A DNA stretch of 64,000 nucleotides, from positions 248,001-312,000 of the forward strand of contig NZ_FQXS01000001.1 in NCBI RefSeq assembly GCF_900130015.1, read 5' to 3'. Shown here piece by piece: positions 1 through 9,590 of this stretch. Source of the DNA: Desulfofustis glycolicus DSM 9705. Lineage in GTDB: Bacteria > Desulfobacterota > Desulfobulbia > Desulfobulbales > Desulfocapsaceae. Position numbers and translations under genes: made by a program. Within the stretch, counting starts at the first letter, position 1, and the number at the start of each line of letters is the position of its first letter. Under the pieces are notes generated by a model. That model was not told the origin of the DNA. It saw only the letters and a list, made by a program, of their open reading frames with translations, and did no database searches.

Positions 1-1182
1 CGCCTCGAGATGGACCGTCAACGCCGGGAACTGGAGCGGCAACGCCAGCAATCTCAAAGAATGGAAATGCTCGGTCTGATGGCCGGCGGGGTGGCCCACG
101 ATTTGAACAATATCCTGGCCGGTATCATCAATTACCCGGAGCTGCTGCTTTTAAAACTCGAGCAAAACGATCCGCTGCGACCGACCATCGAAGCGATCCG
201 GCGATCCGGCGAGCGGGCTGCGGCCGTCGTTGCCGACCTGCTGACGGTGGCCCGGGACTCGGCCGCCGTGCATGAGACCGTCGAAATCAACGATCTGGTC
301 GGTGCCTTTGCTGCCTCTCCCGAACTCAGCACGATCCGCCGCCACCATCCGGACGTCGACTTCCATTATACCCCCTACCCAGAGCCGATTTTTTGCCGCT
401 GTTCGCCGATTCATATAGAAAAAGCGGTGATGAACCTGGTGATCAACGCCTTCGAAGCGGTTGAGCGAGCCGGCCGGGTAGAGATCCGTTGCGATCGGCT
501 CGACGAGACCGACACCCGACTGCCTCACGATCTGGCGCCGGGGTCCTACCTTAGACTTGAGGTCTGCGACACCGGAAAAGGAATCGATGCGGAGCATCTG
601 GGAAAAATCTTCGAGCCATTCTTTTCCAAAAAACGGCTGGGGCGCAGCGGCACCGGACTGGGGCTCACTGTCGCCTGGAGTACGGTCAGGGAGCACGGCG
701 GCACGATCGTGGTGACCAGTTCCGAGAGCGGCTCCGCATTCACCGTCTACCTGCCGGATGCCGAGGCCCCCGCAGCCACCGTCGTCGAGGAGGAGGACAT
801 CGTTCACCTGATGGGCCGCGGCGAGAGAGTATTGGTCATCGATGACGAGCAGCACCTGCGGGAAATCGCCGTCCATATGCTCACCACGCTGAACTACCAG
901 GCAACGGCGGTCGACAGCGGCGAGGCAGCGCTCGTTTATCTGGAAAACGCTTCGGCAGACCTGTTGCTGCTCGACATGCAGATGGCCCCCGGCATCAACG
1001 GCCGCGAGACCTATGTCCGAATCTGCTCCCGATCCCCGGGCCAGAAGGCGGTGGTTGTCAGCGGCTATTCCACCAACGAGGATGTCGAGGCAACCCTGCG
1101 TTGCGGGGCCGGCGCCTTCCTGAAAAAGCCCTATTCATTGCGCGAACTCGGCCGGGCGGTGCAGCGTGTGCTCAACGGCTGA
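1..1182 (+). CDS. Hybrid sensor histidine kinase/response regulator, 5' truncated by window edge
   Basis: C-terminal part of a two-component hybrid kinase. The frame is open to the left edge (the codons before the first ATG at 10 are sense), so the true start and any sensor domain lie outside the window. Counted from that ATG, the H-box GGVAHDLNN places the phospho-accepting His near residue 30. The HATPase N box (INAFEA, about 145), G1 box (DTGKGI, about 187), F box (FEPFFSKK) and G2 box (GTGLGL) follow. A receiver domain starts near residue 276 (VIDDE) with its phospho-Asp near 321 (LLLDMQM) and conserved Lys near 370 (FLKKPY). Autophosphorylation followed by intramolecular phosphotransfer is the family role; the signal cannot be inferred. 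It converges on the HerA-like gene at 1217. Confidence 0.9.
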   Translation, partial: RLEMDRQRRELERQRQQSQRMEMLGLMAGGVAHDLNNILAGIINYPELLLLKLEQNDPLRPTIEAIRRSGERAAAVVADLLTVARDSAAVHETVEINDLVGAFAASPELSTIRRHHPDVDFHYTPYPEPIFCRCSPIHIEKAVMNLVINAFEAVERAGRVEIRCDRLDETDTRLPHDLAPGSYLRLEVCDTGKGIDAEHLGKIFEPFFSKKRLGRSGTGLGLTVAWSTVREHGGTIVVTSSESGSAFTVYLPDAEAPAATVVEEEDIVHLMGRGERVLVIDDEQHLREIAVHMLTTLNYQATAVDSGEAALVYLENASADLLLLDMQMAPGINGRETYVRICSRSPGQKAVVVSGYSTNEDVEATLRCGAGAFLKKPYSLRELGRAVQRVLNG

Positions 1183-1216
1183 CCGGCCGCGTTGCACAGA
1201 CTGCTTGCCGGCTTGT

Positions 1217-3622
1217 TCAACCGTGCAGCGGTGCCGGCGGCGGTACCATTTCCCAGAGCAGGCAGGCCCGGACCTCGAAGATATCGGCCCGCCGCGGTTT
1301 CAGCGAAATCGTTTCGGTCTCGACCCGGGCCGGGTCGTAGGTGTCGGCAAGAGCAGCAATCGCCTCTTGCTGCTCGGCGTCAAGCTCATTGATCTGCTGC
1401 TCGATCAGAGCTGCCGCTTCTTCCGCTCGGCGGACATCCTGTTTCTCCTTGGCCACCCGGCCGACGCTTCTGATGGTGCCGGCAGTCCTGGTCATGGTCG
1501 TCGTGGACAATGCCTTGCGGCCCAGAACCGCCCCGAGGATGGCTGTGCCGAAAGAGATCAAGCTGTCCGTCTTGCGAGCACTGACATCGCCGCGCTCTTT
1601 GTCCACCTTGAGATACGCCGCTTCCAGACGCTTTGCCAGTTGTTCCCGTTTACGGGCAAAGCCGGTCAGCACCTTCTCCGCCGCCTCATCTTTCTGCTCC
1701 CGAAGCACATCACCAATACGCACACGAAAATCGGCCGCGCGCTCACCCGGTCGCGATTCCAGCTTCACCGCCGGCGCCCGGAGCAACTCGAGTCGCTGCA
1801 TCTGGTAGAGATAATCGGCAAATTCGCGTTCAACTGCCCGCAGGTCCCTCATCGCCGTTATTTCCGCCGGCAGGCCACGAAAAAGACTGTTCGACGGCGG
1901 CGCGTCAGCACAGCTGTCGAGATCGATCGCCAGCGGCTCGGCCGCCTGCCAGTCGATCCGGGCAAACGATTCATCGAGCGGCACGCGCAGCGAGCAATGC
2001 CTGACCTCGTCGATGGCGCGGCTGGCCTGATAGAACCGCACCGACGCCGCTACCGCCAGCCAAGGCTGGAAGACCGGCTGCTCGACCAGCAGCGGCGGCT
2101 GGCAATAGCGCTGGTCGATACCATTGCTGAGCAGCGGAGTCTGGTCGGACAGCTGTCCGGACCAGTGGTCGCGGTCGGCCGGCACCATCGAAGCAGCGCC
2201 ACCGCTGCCGCGCCGTCCTTTCATCAGTGTGGCGATCTCGGGAAGCCCGATTGGACCTTTCAAATATGACATCACCCAACGGGTCTCAAACAGTAACGGC
2301 TCGTCACGATGCGCGGAGGCGAGAATGAACCGGCGCCCCTTCATATCGGCCAGCAGCGTGCGCACCTCATTTCGGGAAAAGCCGCTGCCGGCGCCGACGA
2401 TACCGTCCAGTACCCGGTCCTGATCCTGGGCCGTCTGCAGCCGGCCGATGAACCAGCTGCCGATATTGGCCAACCCCTTGTAATCGAGATCGACCGGGTT
2501 CTGGGTGGCCAACACGACCCCGAGGCCGTAGGCCCGGGCCTGTTTGAGCAGCAGTAACATCGGTCGTTTCGACGGGGGATTGGCAGTCGGCGGGAAATAA
2601 CCGAAGATCTCATCCATGTAAAACAGTGCCTTGAGCGACGAGGTACCCTGCTGCCGCCGCATCCAGGAGATCACCGCATTGAGGAGCAGGGTCACGAAAA
2701 ACATCCGTTCCGCCTCGCTCAAGTGAGCGATCGAAAAAATTGCGGTTCGCGGACGCCCCTCATCGCCATAGAGCAGCTGCTGAACATCGAGCGGATCGCC
2801 CTGCAGCCAGGAGGCAAATGACGGACTGGCAATGACGTTATTGAGTTTCATTGCCAGCGTCATCCGGTCGTTCTGGGGGAAAAACTGGGCCAGTGAAAAA
2901 ACACCGACCGTCTCGAACGGCGGGTTGACCAAGGCGCCGATCAGCGACTCCATTGTCAGATCCTGACCGTTGCGCCAGTAATGGAGCAAGATGGAAGATA
3001 CGAGAATGTGTTCCCGGCTGGTCAGCGGGTCACCTTCGACGCGCACCAGGGACAACAGGCTGGTAACGGTGGATCCGACCAGTGCCTGGAGCCCGTCCTG
3101 ATCGCGCAACAACTGCTCGTCAGGCGCCGCAAACCCGGACAAGATAGAAACCGGGGCCCCGCTGCCGCTGCCCGGGGTATAGACCGTCATCTCGGTCTTA
3201 CCATGCAGCGCCTCAATCCGCTCACTGCCCTGATCCCAGGAAGCCAGGCCGTCCCGCCATGTGCGGGCGGTCTGATCGGCCAGTTCGTCGATCGTCATGT
3301 TTTTTCGCGAGGCCTCGGCCGGGTCGATCCACTGCGTGAAGTCCTCTCCCTGCAGCTGGGGGAAGGTCAGCAGCAGATTGGCCATATCTCCTTTCGGGTC
3401 GACGATGATCGACGGGATATCGTCCATGATCGCCTCTTCGATCAGGCCGACGCCAAGACCGGTCTTGCCGCTGCCGGTCATGCCGATGATCACGCCATGG
3501 GTGGTCAGGTCCTTGCTCTTGAGAAGGAACGGCAACTCGGAGGGGGTCCCGTCACCGACCGCAACCTCCCTGCCCAGATAAAACAAGCCCAGTTTCTCAT
3601 AGACACGGCTGGTATCCATCAA
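1217..3622 (-). CDS. HerA-like ATP-binding protein (DUF87/DUF853 family)
   Basis: 801-residue P-loop ATPase of the HerA/FtsK-like superfamily. Walker A GMTGSGKTGLG is at residues 47-57, with VDPKGD shortly after, and a Walker B-like FYMDEIFGYFP lies near residue 337. The last ~200 residues are rich in K/R/E and look coiled coil, surrounding a small hydrophobic patch (FGTAILGAVLG). The family is thought to translocate DNA or remodel complexes, but bacterial stand-alone members are poorly characterised. No nuclease partner (NurA) is adjacent, so a repair or defence role cannot be claimed. The start is an ATG at 3622, with a second ATG one codon later. Confidence 0.8.
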   Translation of the reverse strand: MMDTSRVYEKLGLFYLGREVAVGDGTPSELPFLLKSKDLTTHGVIIGMTGSGKTGLGVGLIEEAIMDDIPSIIVDPKGDMANLLLTFPQLQGEDFTQWIDPAEASRKNMTIDELADQTARTWRDGLASWDQGSERIEALHGKTEMTVYTPGSGSGAPVSILSGFAAPDEQLLRDQDGLQALVGSTVTSLLSLVRVEGDPLTSREHILVSSILLHYWRNGQDLTMESLIGALVNPPFETVGVFSLAQFFPQNDRMTLAMKLNNVIASPSFASWLQGDPLDVQQLLYGDEGRPRTAIFSIAHLSEAERMFFVTLLLNAVISWMRRQQGTSSLKALFYMDEIFGYFPPTANPPSKRPMLLLLKQARAYGLGVVLATQNPVDLDYKGLANIGSWFIGRLQTAQDQDRVLDGIVGAGSGFSRNEVRTLLADMKGRRFILASAHRDEPLLFETRWVMSYLKGPIGLPEIATLMKGRRGSGGAASMVPADRDHWSGQLSDQTPLLSNGIDQRYCQPPLLVEQPVFQPWLAVAASVRFYQASRAIDEVRHCSLRVPLDESFARIDWQAAEPLAIDLDSCADAPPSNSLFRGLPAEITAMRDLRAVEREFADYLYQMQRLELLRAPAVKLESRPGERAADFRVRIGDVLREQKDEAAEKVLTGFARKREQLAKRLEAAYLKVDKERGDVSARKTDSLISFGTAILGAVLGRKALSTTTMTRTAGTIRSVGRVAKEKQDVRRAEEAAALIEQQINELDAEQQEAIAALADTYDPARVETETISLKPRRADIFEVRACLLWEMVPPPAPLHG

Positions 3623-3908
3623 ACACCTCGCTTTGCAGTGGCCCCGGTCATCGACCGGATCGCTTGTCTGGTTTCCCTGCCCTCATCTTCCGCTCAGGCG
3701 CTCTCTGCGCAGCACCACGCGGGCCTGATCGGTCCCGACGGCGACATCTTAACACACCCGACAGGGGCACTGCCAGCAAACGTTTCTTTTGCCCAGTGGC
3801 ACCACAGTGGTTATAGTGAGGTGGCTCTTGTGAATCGAACCAGACAACCGACCCAGCAGACGCCGGCACCGACGAAACCGCTGCCGGCCGTCTCAGACGA
3901 AGCGCGCC

Positions 3909-4961
3909 ATGACCACGACACCTCCGTCACCAGCAAACAATGCCGCACCAACGGGCTCTCCCGGCCTGACCAGGCGCCGTCTGCTGCAGCTTGGCGCCGT
4001 CGCTGGTGTTGTCGGCTCCGTGCTTTACCTCTCCTTCGGCAGGTCTCCCTCGCCGACTGCCGTCCGTTACAGCCAGCCGCTCATGGGTACCACGGTCAAC
4101 CTGACCGTCTGTGGCGCCGACGACCAATTCTGTCGGACGGCAATCACCGCCTGCATCCACCGGATGGAGACACTATCCTCGATGCTGAGCACCTATGTGA
4201 CGGATAGTCCGCTGTCGAACTTGAATCGGCGCGGCGTCGTCCACAACGCCCCGCCGGAGCTGCTGGAAGTTCTGAGAATGTCCCGGGAACTGAGTGAATT
4301 GACCGGCGGCGCCTTCGACCCCACCGTCCTGCCGCTGCTCGGCCTGTATCGCAGGTTCAAGCAGAGCGGGACACTGCCGGACCAGTCGGTCATCGAAGAG
4401 ACGTTGCAACTGGTCGATTATCGGTATATCCTCATTGAAGACCCGGCCACGATACGCCTCGCCCGCCATGGTACCGGCATCACGCTGGACGGTATCGCCA
4501 AGGGCTATATCGTTGACCAGGGGGTCGCCGCTCTGCAGGCCAGCGGTGTTACCGATGCCTACGTCGAGGCCGGCGGCGATCTGATGGTGATCGGCCGACG
4601 TCAGGATGGCCAGGCCTGGCATATCGGCATCAGGAACCCGCGCAGCGACAATCTTCAGCATATGGACGCCATTGATCTGAGCGACCGGGCCATCGCCACC
4701 TCCGGTGATTATCTGCAATATTTCACCGACGATCGAACGGTCCATCATATCATCGACCCGCGCACCGGTTTTTCGCCGCTGCAGATCGCCAGCAGTTCGA
4801 TTCTGGCACCGACGGTGGCCAGAGCCGACGGTCTGGCGACCGCGACCATGGTGCTCGGTGCCGAGCGTTCGCTGGCGCTACTGGCAACACTGCCGGATTG
4901 TGAAGGCTATTTTTTTGACAAAGAGCTCAACAAATACTCGACCAAGGGATTTTTCAGCTGA
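3909..4961 (+). CDS. apbE: FAD:protein FMN transferase, Tat-exported
   Basis: 350-residue ApbE. It attaches FMN through a phosphoester bond to Ser/Thr of target flavoproteins, notably NqrB and NqrC, outside the cytoplasmic membrane. The N-terminus carries a twin-arginine signal (TRRRLLQLG, arginines at 22-24, then a hydrophobic stretch). Family motifs include GITLDGIAKGY near residue 195, VEAGGDLMV near 218 and TSGDY near 265. It stands directly before nqrA: its TGA (4959-4961) is one base from the nqrA ATG at 4963, so the genes are translationally coupled. This context makes the Nqr subunits its likely substrates. Confidence 0.93.
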   Translation: MTTTPPSPANNAAPTGSPGLTRRRLLQLGAVAGVVGSVLYLSFGRSPSPTAVRYSQPLMGTTVNLTVCGADDQFCRTAITACIHRMETLSSMLSTYVTDSPLSNLNRRGVVHNAPPELLEVLRMSRELSELTGGAFDPTVLPLLGLYRRFKQSGTLPDQSVIEETLQLVDYRYILIEDPATIRLARHGTGITLDGIAKGYIVDQGVAALQASGVTDAYVEAGGDLMVIGRRQDGQAWHIGIRNPRSDNLQHMDAIDLSDRAIATSGDYLQYFTDDRTVHHIIDPRTGFSPLQIASSSILAPTVARADGLATATMVLGAERSLALLATLPDCEGYFFDKELNKYSTKGFFS

Positions 4962-4962
4962 C

Positions 4963-6312
4963 ATGAGACAGATACGCATCGCCAAGGGGCTCGACATCCC
5001 GATCAGCGGCAGACCCGCCGAAGAGCTTACCCAGGGACCGCCGGTCCGGCAGGTGGCGCTGCTCGGCGACGACTACCCGGGCATGAAGCCGACCATGCTG
5101 GTCGAGGTCGGCGACCATGTTCGCTGCGGGCAACCACTCTTTTCAGACAAGAAAAACGACGGAGTGCAGTTCACCGCACCGGGCAGCGGCGAAGTGGTGG
5201 CTATCCATCGCGGCGCCAAGCGACGATTCGAATCGCTGATCATCGAGCTGTCTGACAAAGAGGGCTTGTCGTTCTGTAACCCGGACAGCCCCCCCGACAC
5301 ATTTTCCCCGGAGGAGCTGCGCCGGCTGCTGATCGATTCCGGTCTCTGGTGCGCGCTACGCACCCGCCCCTACGGCAAGATTCCGGCCATCGACAGCACC
5401 CCCGTATCGTTGTTCGTCACCGCTATCGATACGGCGCCCCTGGCGCCGGCTATGGAGGTCGTCCTGTCCGGCCGCCAGGATGATTTCCTGGCCGGCCTGG
5501 CGGCTCTGCAACGATTGCTCGACCGGCCGATTTACCTCTGTCTGCCGGCCGACTGGCGGGTCTTTGCGATCGATCTGCCGGGGGTCGAAACGATCGGTTT
5601 CGCTGGCCCGCACCCGGCCGGCCTGCCGTCGACCCATATCCATTTTCTCGACCCGGTCAACGAACACCGCACCGTCTGGCAGATCGGCGGCCAGGATGTG
5701 GCTGCGATCGGCGCCCTGCTGCGCACCGGACAGCCGGCCGTCGACCGGATCGTGTCGCTGGCCGGACCGTCGGTCAAGAAACCGCGCCACCTGGCCACCC
5801 GGCTCGGTGCCGCGATCGGTGAACTCTGCGCCGGCGAGATTGCCGATGGCGACGCAACCCGCCTGCTGTCCGGCTCGGTACTTGACGGACGCCGGGCCGA
5901 CGAACGGGTTGCTTTCCTCGGCCGCTATCACCAGCAGATCAGCTGTCTGCCGGAGGGTACCGGCCGGTCCTTCTTCGGCTGGCTGCGACCCGGCGGGGAC
6001 CGGTTCTCGGTGACCCGGGCCTTCTGGTCGGCCTTTCGCAAGCCGGGATCGCTGCCGCTGGACACCGCGGTCTGGGGTGGACACCGGGCCATTTTCCCGC
6101 TTGGCACCTACGAGAAGGTGATGCCGCTGGACATGATCCCGACATACCTGCTCAAAAGTATCGCTTCAGGCAATACCGAGAAGGCCAAGCAACTCGGTTG
6201 CCTCGAGTTGATAGAGGAGGATCTGGCACTGTGCTCCTACGTCTGCCCGGGCAAAAACGACTTTGGACCGATGCTGCGTGAAACGCTGACCTCAATCGAA
6301 ATAGAAGGCTAA
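4963..6312 (+). CDS. nqrA: Na+-translocating NADH-quinone reductase subunit A
   Basis: 449-residue cytoplasmic subunit of Na+-NQR. The N-terminus (IRIAKGLDIPISG) and later lipoyl-like GSGEVVAIHRGAKR match NqrA; the C-terminal portion has GGHRAIFPLGTYEKVMPLD and CSYVCPGK. I chose the ATG at 4963, immediately after the apbE stop, instead of an upstream in-frame ATG at 4705 because the extra residues overlap ApbE in another frame and are unlike any NqrA. First gene of nqrABCDEF. NqrA lacks a redox cofactor of its own and contributes to quinone interaction in the complex. Confidence 0.93.
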   Translation: MRQIRIAKGLDIPISGRPAEELTQGPPVRQVALLGDDYPGMKPTMLVEVGDHVRCGQPLFSDKKNDGVQFTAPGSGEVVAIHRGAKRRFESLIIELSDKEGLSFCNPDSPPDTFSPEELRRLLIDSGLWCALRTRPYGKIPAIDSTPVSLFVTAIDTAPLAPAMEVVLSGRQDDFLAGLAALQRLLDRPIYLCLPADWRVFAIDLPGVETIGFAGPHPAGLPSTHIHFLDPVNEHRTVWQIGGQDVAAIGALLRTGQPAVDRIVSLAGPSVKKPRHLATRLGAAIGELCAGEIADGDATRLLSGSVLDGRRADERVAFLGRYHQQISCLPEGTGRSFFGWLRPGGDRFSVTRAFWSAFRKPGSLPLDTAVWGGHRAIFPLGTYEKVMPLDMIPTYLLKSIASGNTEKAKQLGCLELIEEDLALCSYVCPGKNDFGPMLRETLTSIEIEG

Positions 6313-6315
6313 CCC

Positions 6316-7536
6316 TTGCCGGTCGATCCCATGAATTATCTGAACAAACGCTTTCTCGAACTCAAGCCGCTCTTCGACAAGGGCGGCAAATTCGAGCGCT
6401 GGTACCCCCTCTACGAGGCCACCGACTCTTTTCTCTTCTCGACCACCAAATCTACGACGACAGCCCCGCATATCCGTGATGCCATCGACCTGAAACGCAT
6501 CATGATCACGGTCATCATCGCGCTGATACCCTGCACCTTCATGGCGCTGTGGAATACCGGCTACCAGGCCAACCTGGTACTGGCCGAGTTGGGCAATCTG
6601 CCCGACGGCTGGCGCGGCGGGGTGATGGGATTGGTCGGAATCGACCCGCACTCGCTGCTATCCAACCTGGTACACGGAGCGCTCTACTTCCTGCCGATCT
6701 ACCTAGTAACGGTGGTTGTCGGCTCGATTTGGGAGGCGTTGTTCAACCTGATCCGCGGTCACGAGTTCTCTGAGGCCTTCCTGGTCACCAGCCTGCTGCT
6801 GCCGCTGACCTTGCCACCGACCATCCCGCTCTGGCAGGTCGCTGTCGGCGTCAGCTTCGGCGTCATCTTCGCCAAGGAGGTATTCGGCGGAGTGGGCAAA
6901 AATTTTATGAACCCGGCGCTGGCTTCCCGGGCTTTCATCTATTTCGCCTACCCTGCCCAGATGACGGGGGATCAAATCTGGACCGCGGTTGACGGATTGA
7001 GCAGCGCCACACCGCTCGCCTCCCTCGCCCAGGCATCCCCGACCGACCCGCTCGCCGCCCTCGACATCACCTGGTTGCAGGCCTTTCTCGGCACCATCCC
7101 CGGTTCTCTCGGCGAGACCTCGACTTTGGCCTGTTTGCTCGGCGCCGCGTTGCTGCTCGTCACCGGAATCGGCTCCTGGCGGGTCATGCTGTCGATGCTG
7201 ATCGGCGCCGTGGTCACCGCCCTGCTCTTCGGTCTGGTCCCGGACCCGAGCAATCCGCTCTATGCCGTGCCGGTCCACTGGCATCTGGTTCTCGGAGGCT
7301 TTGCCTTCGGCCTCGTCTTCATGGCGACCGACCCGGTATCCGCCGCTCAAACCCATACCGGCCAATGGTATTATGGGCTCCTCATCGGCTTTTTGTCGAT
7401 CCTGATCAGGGTGGCCAATCCCGCGTACATTGAGGGCGTTATGCTGGCCATCTTGATGGGCAACGTCTTCGCCCCGCTGATCGACCATATCGTGCTGCGC
7501 GCCAACGTTAACAGAAGGATGCTCCGTCATGGCTGA
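6316..7536 (+). CDS. nqrB: Na+-translocating NADH-quinone reductase subunit B
   Basis: About 406-residue polytopic membrane subunit carrying covalent FMN and riboflavin in characterised homologues. The conserved cytosolic N-terminus (FEPGGK-like DKGGKFERWYPLYEA) and SVDLKRIM-like AIDLKRIMITVI are seen. The FMN attachment segment VDGLSSATPLASLA carries the acceptor Thr of the SxAT motif. Start choice is open: a TTG at 6316 has AGAAGG about 7 nt upstream, whereas the ATG at 6331 (MNYLNKRF) has no visible Shine-Dalgarno. I report the longer form. The stop overlaps nqrC by 8 nt. Confidence 0.92.
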   Translation: MPVDPMNYLNKRFLELKPLFDKGGKFERWYPLYEATDSFLFSTTKSTTTAPHIRDAIDLKRIMITVIIALIPCTFMALWNTGYQANLVLAELGNLPDGWRGGVMGLVGIDPHSLLSNLVHGALYFLPIYLVTVVVGSIWEALFNLIRGHEFSEAFLVTSLLLPLTLPPTIPLWQVAVGVSFGVIFAKEVFGGVGKNFMNPALASRAFIYFAYPAQMTGDQIWTAVDGLSSATPLASLAQASPTDPLAALDITWLQAFLGTIPGSLGETSTLACLLGAALLLVTGIGSWRVMLSMLIGAVVTALLFGLVPDPSNPLYAVPVHWHLVLGGFAFGLVFMATDPVSAAQTHTGQWYYGLLIGFLSILIRVANPAYIEGVMLAILMGNVFAPLIDHIVLRANVNRRMLRHG

Positions 7537-8314
7537 AGAACATCCCCTCAAACCATTCTATTCCGTGCTCGTGCTCGCGTTTGCCTGCTCGACCCTGGTG
7601 GCACTGGCAGCCGTCGGCCTGCAGCCCTACCAGCAGATCAACCGTACGCTCGACCAGAAGAAGAATATCCTGGCCGCCGCCGGTATCTATCGCGAAGGCG
7701 TGCCGGTACTCGAGCAGTTCGACGTGATCGAAACGCGGGTGATCGATTTGGCCAGCGGCCGTTTTGTCGATGATAGCGATATTGATCCGGAAGTATACGA
7801 CCAACCGGCAGCGGCCCTGGCGGACGAGACCGGCCGACCGCTGCCGCGAGAGGTGGACGACGCCGGCATCAGGCGGCTGGAAACCTACTCCCTGGTCCAC
7901 CTGGTCCGGCAGGACGGCGCTGTCAGCCAGGTGGTGCTGCCGGTCCGCGGCAAAGGACTGTGGTCGACCATGTATGCCTATGTTGCCATCGACGCTGACC
8001 TGAACACTATCACCGGCGTATCGTTTTACGAGCACGGCGAGACCCCGGGACTCGGCGGTGAGATCGAAAATCCTCGCTGGCAGGCTACCTGGGAGGGGAA
8101 AAAACTCTACGACGACGGGGGCGACCTCGCTTTTACCGTGCAGAAACCCGGTAGCCAGGTTGATCCGGAAAAGCAGCGCTTCCGCGTCGACGGACTCTCC
8201 GGCGCCACCCTTACGTCGGACGGAGTCGACCGGTTGATGGAATTCTGGTTTGGCGAGCACGGTTTCAAATCGTTTTTCGAACAGATAAGAAAACAGGGAG
8301 GCTTCAATGGCTGA
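7529..8314 (+). CDS. nqrC: Na+-translocating NADH-quinone reductase subunit C
   Basis: 261 residues: one N-terminal membrane anchor ([20 protein letters not shown]) followed by an FMN-binding domain. The flavinylation motif SGATLT lies near residue 226, in [14 protein letters not shown]; the second Thr is the expected FMN acceptor. [11 protein letters not shown] is typical of the FMN-binding fold. It overlaps nqrB by 8 nt and nqrD by 8 nt. ApbE encoded at the head of the operon is the expected flavinylating enzyme. Confidence 0.94.
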   Translation: MAEEHPLKPFYSVLVLAFACSTLVALAAVGLQPYQQINRTLDQKKNILAAAGIYREGVPVLEQFDVIETRVIDLASGRFVDDSDIDPEVYDQPAAALADETGRPLPREVDDAGIRRLETYSLVHLVRQDGAVSQVVLPVRGKGLWSTMYAYVAIDADLNTITGVSFYEHGETPGLGGEIENPRWQATWEGKKLYDDGGDLAFTVQKPGSQVDPEKQRFRVDGLSGATLTSDGVDRLMEFWFGEHGFKSFFEQIRKQGGFNG

Positions 8315-8930
8315 AACCCGCAAAGAGCTGCTGCTCCGCTCGATATTCAGACGCAATCCGATTGCCCTGCTGGTTCTCGGCATCTGTTCGGCACTGGCGG
8401 TCACCGGCCAGATGTCCACCGCTTTCGTGATGTCGATCTGCGTGATATTGGTCACTGCCTTTTCCAACCTGACCATCTCCATCGTTCGCTTCCAGATCCC
8501 CAACACGGTGCGGATCGGGATTCAGATTATGGTTATCGCGACGCTGGTCATTATCGTCGATCAGGTCCTCAAGGCCTTTTTCTTCGAGTTGTCCAAACAG
8601 CTGTCCATCTTCGTCGGCCTGATCATCACCAATTGCATCATCATGGGCCGCGCCGAAGGGTTTGCCATGTCCAACCCGCCGATCGCCAGTTTCATAGACG
8701 GCATCGGCAACGGACTGGGCTACGGCTTTATCCTAATGAGCGTTGCCTTCGTCCGGGAACTATTCGGTTCCGGTTCACTGTTCGGTTTTGAGATCCTTAA
8801 ACTGACGACCAACGGCGGCTGGTACGTAGCCAACGGCATGTTGGTCCTGCCGGCCAGCGGTTTTTTCCTGATCGCGCTGATCATCTGGATACTCAGGAGC
8901 GTCGATCCAGCCCAGCAGGAGAAGAGCTGA
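8307..8930 (+). CDS. nqrD: Na+-translocating NADH-quinone reductase subunit D
   Basis: 207-residue integral membrane subunit with about six transmembrane segments. The segment [15 protein letters not shown] matches the NqrD/RnfE half of the inverted-repeat membrane core; its conserved Cys (TNCI) contributes to the intramembrane Fe-S centre together with NqrE in known structures. The start lies inside the 3' end of nqrC, and the stop shares a base with the nqrE start (TGATG). Confidence 0.94.
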   Translation: MAETRKELLLRSIFRRNPIALLVLGICSALAVTGQMSTAFVMSICVILVTAFSNLTISIVRFQIPNTVRIGIQIMVIATLVIIVDQVLKAFFFELSKQLSIFVGLIITNCIIMGRAEGFAMSNPPIASFIDGIGNGLGYGFILMSVAFVRELFGSGSLFGFEILKLTTNGGWYVANGMLVLPASGFFLIALIIWILRSVDPAQQEKS

Positions 8931-9535
8931 TGCATTACGTCGATATTATCTTCCGGGCGATTTTCATCGAGAACCTGCCGCTCAGTTTTTTCCTCGGGAT
9001 GTGCACTTTTCTGGCCATCTCGAAGCAGGTCAAACCGGCGCTCGGCCTCGGACTCGCCGTGCTAGTCCTAACTGCAATCACTGTACCGCTGAACAACCTG
9101 GTGCTCGGTTACCTGCTCAAACCGGGGGCACTGAGCTGGCTCGGCCAACCGGACGTCGATCTGACCTTTCTCGGCCTGCTCATCTACATCGGCATGATCG
9201 CAGCGGTGGTCCAGATCCTGGAAATGGTGCTCGACCGTTTCGTGCCAACCCTGTACAACACGCTCGGCATTTTTTTGCCGCTCTTGACGGTGAACTGCGC
9301 GATACTCGGAGCATCGCTGTTCATGGTTGAGCGGGACTACAGCTTTGCCGAAAGCGCTGCCTACGGCTTCGGCGCCGGCGCCGGCTTCCTGCTGGCGGTG
9401 GTGGCGCTGGCCGGCATTCGCGAAAAATGCGAGTACGCCAATCCACCGGGGGGGCTGCGCGGCCTCGGCATGACTTTTATCACTGCCGGCCTGATGGCGC
9501 TCTCCTTTATGGGACTGGCCGGCATGGGAGGATGA
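8930..9535 (+). CDS. nqrE: Na+-translocating NADH-quinone reductase subunit E
   Basis: 201-residue six-helix membrane subunit, partner of Nqr[14 protein letters not shown] provides the conserved Cys of the intramembrane iron-sulfur centre, and [18 protein letters not shown] is characteristic of the NqrE/RnfA family. The start overlaps the nqrD stop by one base. The preceding NqrA and following NqrF confirm Nqr and not Rnf identity. Confidence 0.94.
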   Translation: MHYVDIIFRAIFIENLPLSFFLGMCTFLAISKQVKPALGLGLAVLVLTAITVPLNNLVLGYLLKPGALSWLGQPDVDLTFLGLLIYIGMIAAVVQILEMVLDRFVPTLYNTLGIFLPLLTVNCAILGASLFMVERDYSFAESAAYGFGAGAGFLLAVVALAGIREKCEYANPPGGLRGLGMTFITAGLMALSFMGLAGMGG

Positions 9536-9590
9536 TGATGACACCGGCACACACTATCTGTCGTCAACTGTATAAACGGGAGGCGCAGCA

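Noticed and set aside
1166-2269. Long plus-strand ORFs over the HerA-like gene (1166-2269, 2981-4207)
   Set aside because: They are antisense shadows of a well-supported ATPase in GC-rich DNA and have low-complexity R/P/Q-rich sequence without domains.
3648-3869. 73-residue minus-strand ORF between the HerA-like gene and apbE
   Set aside because: Arg/Gly-rich translation, no ribosome binding site or family resemblance.
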